From the NCBI GenBank assembly GCA_016550405.1, contig JABXGX010000244.1:1-16944 (forward strand): DNA of 16,944 nucleotides, given 5' to 3'. The first letter of the stretch is position 1, and every line of letters starts with the position of its first letter. Shown here piece after piece: positions 14,689 through 16,944 of this stretch. The translations under genes were made by a program, and so were the position numbers. The DNA is from an archaeon. GTDB taxonomy: Archaea > Asgardarchaeota > Hermodarchaeia > Hermodarchaeales > Hermodarchaeaceae. Under the pieces are notes generated by a model that did not search any database, was not told where the DNA came from, and worked only from the letters and a program-made list of their open reading frames with translations.

Positions 14689-15243
14689 GTGGGGTTAACA
14701 ATTGCGGTCAGTGGCATGCATGGAGCAGGTACTACCACGATCGCTACCGCCCTAGCTGAAGCCTTTAATCTCCGATATATCTCGGCCGGTATGATTTTTC
14801 GCCAACTAGCAAAAGAAAAGGGATTCTCCTTAACGGAATTTAGTAAGATTGCTGAAGATAATCCTCAAATCGATCAAGAAATCGATGATCGAACCCAACA
14901 TGAAGCGGAAGCAGGCACCGTCGTAATTGATGCCTATATTGCCGGATGGGTTGCTCGCAGGCATGCTGATATTACCATCTACCTTCGCGCCCCATTAGAG
15001 GTTCGTGTTCTCCGCATTGCTGAAAGGGAAAACCGGAAGTATGAAGAAATCTTAGAGGAAACCCAGATACGCGAAGAAAGCCAAAAAACCCGGTTCCAGG
15101 AATTTTATGGCATAGATGTAACCGATACTCGCCTTTTTGATTTCGTGTTAAATACTGAGCATTTTAACGCCGTTGCTACGATAAGTATTTGTACCGCAGT
15201 CGTAAAGGCGTATCTTGCGTCCTCCGGGACGACAACTGAATGA
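14689..15243 (+). CDS. cmk: Cytidylate kinase, archaeal type, with an altered CMP-binding motif
   Basis: A 184-residue archaeal (d)CMP kinase. The P-loop GMHGAGTTT (9-17) has the GTTT form common in archaeal Cmk. RYISAGMIFRQLAKEKGFSLTEFSKIAE and the later REESQKTRFQEFYGIDVTD match the family closely. The usual archaeal motif with an arginine that contacts the CMP phosphate (EGRLA) reads DAYIA here, so tyrosine 83 stands where arginine is expected. The start is GTG 14689, 18 bases after the DUF106 gene. rpl34e, often found next to cmk, is absent on both sides. Confidence 0.92.
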   Translation: MGLTIAVSGMHGAGTTTIATALAEAFNLRYISAGMIFRQLAKEKGFSLTEFSKIAEDNPQIDQEIDDRTQHEAEAGTVVIDAYIAGWVARRHADITIYLRAPLEVRVLRIAERENRKYEEILEETQIREESQKTRFQEFYGIDVTDTRLFDFVLNTEHFNAVATISICTAVVKAYLASSGTTTE

Positions 15244-15244
15244 T

Positions 15245-15265
15245 GTTGTGGTGGTAACACCCAAC
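15245..15265 (+). promoter_or_regulatory. Hairpin with GNRA tetraloop ahead of rpl14e
   Basis: GTTG (15245-15248) pairs with CAAC (15262-15265) and GGTG (15250-15253) with CACC (15258-15261), closing a GUAA loop (15254-15257), with one bulged U at 15249. This gives eight Watson-Crick pairs capped by a GNRA tetraloop. It lies wholly in the 52-base gap between the cmk stop and the GGAGG of rpl14e, so it would be in RNA upstream of rpl14e. Whether it controls translation, stabilises the message or is incidental is not known. Confidence 0.4.
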
Positions 15266-15295
15266 TGACTGTCAACCGGTGGAGGAAACACTCCC

Positions 15296-15571
15296 ATGAG
15301 TCTAGTTGAAGTTGGAAGAGTATGCGTGAAAACGCACGGTCGAGAGGCCGGAAAGAAATGTGTTGTTGTTGAACGCGTGGACAAGAATTTCGTCCTTGTA
15401 TCCGGACCCCAAGAAATCACTGGAGTCCGTCGACGCCGCGCAAATGTCGACCACCTAGATCCCACAAAAAAGAAAGTCGACATCAAAGCTGGGGCTGAAG
15501 ATGCTACTATAGTGAAGGCTATCAAGGACGCGAAGCTTACACCGTTTATGAAAGAAGCTGAAAAAGAATAG
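15296..15571 (+). CDS. rpl14e: 50S ribosomal protein L14e (eL14)
   Basis: A 91-residue eL14 with a KOW-type N-terminal barrel (LVEVGRVCVKTHGREAGKKCVVVERVDKNFVLVSGP) and ending in a charged helix. It is found in eukaryotes and only part of the archaea. GGAGG lies at 15281-15285, ten bases before the ATG. cbf5 follows after 34 bases. The rpl14e-cbf5 pair is a common archaeal arrangement and supports both calls. Confidence 0.93.
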   Translation: MSLVEVGRVCVKTHGREAGKKCVVVERVDKNFVLVSGPQEITGVRRRRANVDHLDPTKKKVDIKAGAEDATIVKAIKDAKLTPFMKEAEKE

Positions 15572-15605
15572 CATATCACTCTCAGAAAGAGAGTTGAGGA
15601 GGACA

Positions 15606-16665
15606 TTGGATCTGACAAAATCGTGGCTGCCTGCAGATAAGAAACGGAAATTAGTAACGCGAGCCGAAGATACCACAAATCCCACTTATGGTCGGTCTCC
15701 CTCAAAACGAACTATCCCGGAACTATTCCAGGATGGCATCATTAACCTGGATAGCTTGGTTTAAGGGGTGTCAACCCTTTCCAAACCCAGAAAAACCACC
15801 AGGACCGACCAGCCATGAAGTGGTGTCCTGGGTCAAACGCATTCTAAACATTTCTCGTGCAGGCCATTCAGGAACACTGGATCCCCAGGTCACAGGCGTG
15901 CTCCCCGTCATGTTAGGAAACGCCACCAAAATTGCCAACGCCCTACTGACGTCAGGTAAGGAATACATCTGCATCATGCGAATACACCAACAAGAAAAAC
16001 CTCAAAAGATTCGGGAAGTGGCTGCGGAATTTGTTGGAACCATCTATCAACGCCCACCAGTTCGCTCATCGGTAAAACGTCGAGTGCGCACCCGCCACAT
16101 CTATTATCTGAACATCCTTGAAATCGAAGGCCAAGATGTGCTCTTTCGCGTCGGTTGCCAAGCGGGCACCTATATTCGGAAACTTGTTTATGATCTTGGT
16201 GAAGTCCTTGGTTGTGGAGCTCATATGGCTGAACTCCGGCGTACACGCACAGGACCCTTCAAAGAAGGCAAGACATTAGCGACCCTTTATGATGTGAAAG
16301 ATGCCTATCACTTTTGGCACGAAGAAAACGATGATTCACTACTCCGCCAATATCTTCAACCTCTCGAGAACGGTATCCAACATCTCCCCCACATTGTTAT
16401 TCGAGACACCGCAGTGGATGCCATATGCCACGGCGCAAATCTAGCGGTCACAGGTGTTTTGCAACTTCACGACGACATCGAACCAGGTGATTTTGTTACA
16501 CTCATGACCTTGAAAGGCGAATTAGTCGCTCTCGGAATTGCTCAACAAAAGAGTCAACAAATACTGGAGGCTTCTTCAGGAATCGTAGCCAATACCAAAC
16601 GCGTTGTGTTATCTGCCGGAACTTATCCCTCCAGTTGGCGAAAAAAACCTAAAGAAATGAGCTAG
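15606..16665 (+). CDS. cbf5: Cbf5 / TruB-family tRNA and rRNA pseudouridine synthase, split by an intron
   Basis: Cbf5 is the catalytic subunit of H/ACA guide ribonucleoproteins (with Nop10, Gar1 and L7Ae) and modifies uridines in rRNA and tRNA. The gene is in two frames. Exon 1 (15606-15752, TTG start after GAGGAGG at 15596-15602) encodes 49 residues including LPADKKRKLV, TNPTYGRSPSKRTIPELF and GIINLD. Exon 2 (15793-16665) continues KPPGPTSHEVVSWVK. Joining them gives 339 residues with an intact NLDKPPGPTSHEV core. The catalytic aspartate is D79 in GHSGTLDP. YQRPPVRSSVKRRVRTR and AGTYIRKLVYDLG follow, and a PUA domain fills the C-terminus. Without splicing, exon 1 would stop at 15762-15764 after 52 codons, and the downstream frame would lack the conserved N-terminus. 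The TTG start is the least certain point. Confidence 0.92.
15753..15792 (+). other. 40-base archaeal intron in cbf5 pre-mRNA (bulge-helix-bulge type)
   Basis: Removing 15753-15792 joins GAT to AAA and restores the conserved NLDKPPG reading frame; the length (40) accounts for the frame change. The boundaries fit an EndA-type target. CTGG (15747-15750) pairs with CCAG (15787-15790) as the 4-bp central helix. The 5' bulge is A-T-A (15751-15753) and the 3' bulge A-A-A (15791-15793), each cut after its second base. Inside, TTGG (15756-15759) pairs with CCAA (15781-15784), and AAGGG (15763-15767) with CCCTT (15775-15779), closing a seven-base loop. An outer exon-exon helix next to the bulges is not obvious, so the motif is relaxed. 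Archaeal cbf5 introns are known in Crenarchaeota. Confidence 0.85.
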
Positions 16666-16667
16666 CC

Positions 16668-16690
16668 TGTTTCTCAAAGAGAAGAAAGAA
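16668..16690 (-). terminator. Possible pyrimidine-rich terminator of the tRNA gene
   Basis: On the minus strand, right after the encoded CCA, comes a T/C-rich run (CTTCTTTCTTCTCTTTG). Archaeal RNA polymerase often ends at T-rich tracts, so this could terminate tRNA transcription. The same 26-base spacer separates it from the convergent cbf5 stop. No hairpin is seen. Confidence 0.3.
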
Positions 16691-16691
16691 G

Positions 16692-16806
16692 TGGCGCCGC
16701 GGACGAGATTCGAACTCGTGCGACCCGAGAGTCACAGGCTATATGGCATCACCGATTCAGTGACGAGATTCCAGGCCTGCGCCGTAAACCACTTGGCTAC
16801 CGCGGC
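16692..16806 (-). tRNA. tRNA-Ser (anticodon GGA), with intron and encoded CCA
   Basis: Read on the minus strand, the acceptor GCCGCGG (16806-16800) pairs perfectly with CCGCGGC (16702-16696), followed by discriminator G and a genomic CCA. The D arm has GCC/GGC with GG in the loop. The anticodon stem is CAGGC (16779-16775) with GCCTG (16739-16735). The T arm is ACGAG-TTCGAAT-CTCGT. The anticodon loop reads CUGGAA then A after removal of a 28-base intron, so the anticodon is GGA and the intron sits at the canonical 37/38 site. A long variable arm (GAC...GTC) makes it class II, consistent with serine. A weak TATA-like element (AAGTTAAAGG) lies near 16831-16840. Confidence 0.9.
16741..16768 (-). 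other. 28-base intron of tRNA-Ser(GGA), position 37/38
   Basis: The intron separates A37 (16769) from A38 (16740). Within it, CGUCACUG pairs with CGGUGAUG (including two G-U pairs) to form a stem with a three-base loop. U33-G34-G35 pair with CCA of the intron's 3' part, giving three pairs of the central helix, with a mismatch where the fourth would be. The 3' bulge is A-U-A, cut after the second base; the 5' bulge is larger than three bases, so the structure is a relaxed bulge-helix-bulge. Confidence 0.8.
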
Positions 16807-16944
16807 TCGCCGTTTTCTAACAACGCATACCCTTTAACTTTGTCGGCAATTGAGATTAGTCTTCTAGTAATAAAATACGATGTTGTGTTTTACTTTGTTA
16901 ATCACAAAGAAATAATATGCCCGACTAGGTTGATATTGCACCAG
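16807..16944. other. AT-rich right edge with no recognised gene
   Basis: These 138 bases upstream of the tRNA contain no convincing open frame. An inverted repeat, CTTTGT (16893-16898) and ACAAAG (16904-16909) with a five-base spacer, is the only structure I notice. It may hold the tRNA promoter and perhaps that of a gene beyond the edge. Confidence 0.3.

Noticed and set aside
15740..15800. cbf5 as a pseudogene or frameshift error
   Set aside because: A one- or two-base error cannot explain 40 extra bases that separate two perfectly conserved residues and fold with BHB-like geometry; both exons are otherwise intact.
15746..15803. Exon-exon pairing CCTGG with CCAGG as the BHB outer helix
   Set aside because: It competes with the CTGG/CCAG central helix and does not place three-base bulges at the boundaries that restore the protein; kept only as an alternative fold.
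15688..16665. A single continuous Cbf5 reading frame starting near 15688
   Set aside because: The first 35 or so residues in this frame resemble nothing in the Cbf5 family, while the other frame upstream carries the conserved N-terminus up to NLD; the intron model explains both.
1..16944. CRISPR arrays, insertion sequences, prophage or integrase genes
   Set aside because: No regularly spaced repeats, transposase or integrase motifs were seen on either strand.

Overview
The window is archaeal. It carries most of an archaeal ribosomal-protein supercluster on the + strand, including proteins found only in archaea and eukaryotes (eS4, eL32, eL19, eL14), the RNase P subunit Rpp29, archaeal-type AdkA and Cmk kinases, SecY with Sec61-like motifs, an EMC3/TMCO1-like (DUF106) insertase and the Cbf5 pseudouridine synthase. 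Two introns of the archaeal splicing-endonuclease type are visible, one in a protein gene (cbf5) and one in a tRNA. A eukaryote-like Trm112, eL14 and an intron-split cbf5 point to a TACK or Asgard-type lineage rather than a typical euryarchaeon. I cannot fix the lineage from this window alone.

Layout. Positions 1-1043 (- strand) hold the N-terminal part of a membrane-anchored, secreted beta-propeller protein that runs off the left edge. A divergent 173-base intergenic region follows, then trm112 (1217-1714). The ribosomal cluster starts abruptly at rpl22 (1884) after a 169-base leader with a TATA-like box. The genes that usually precede rpl22 (rpl3, rpl4, rpl23, rpl2, rps19) are not here. The order is rpl22, rps3, rpl29, rnp1 (Rpp29), rps17, rpl14, rpl24, rps4e, rpl5, rps14, rps8, rpl6, rpl32e, rpl19e, rpl18, rps5, rpl30, an Hsp20-family gene and rpl15. 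Spacings run from small overlaps to about 30 bases, and most genes have a GGAGG/GAGGTG-like site. After short gaps come secY, adkA, the DUF106 gene, cmk, rpl14e and cbf5. Convergent to cbf5 is tRNA-Ser(GGA) on the - strand, with an intron and an encoded CCA. The right edge (16807-16944) is AT-rich with no gene seen.

Functionally the block couples ribosome synthesis (r-proteins), RNA processing (Rpp29, Cbf5, tRNA), membrane protein targeting (SecY plus the EMC3-like insertase) and nucleotide supply (AdkA, Cmk). The most notable finding is that cbf5 is broken into two frames by a 40-base insert. Its removal restores the conserved NLDKPPG junction exactly, and it folds into a bulge-helix-bulge-like structure. 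Its exon/intron boundaries closely resemble those of the neighbouring tRNA-Ser intron. Other unusual points are long charged tails on uS3, uL15 and uL5, an alpha-crystallin gene inside the r-protein operon, a Cmk lacking the usual CMP-binding arginine, and a hairpin with a GNRA tetraloop in front of rpl14e.
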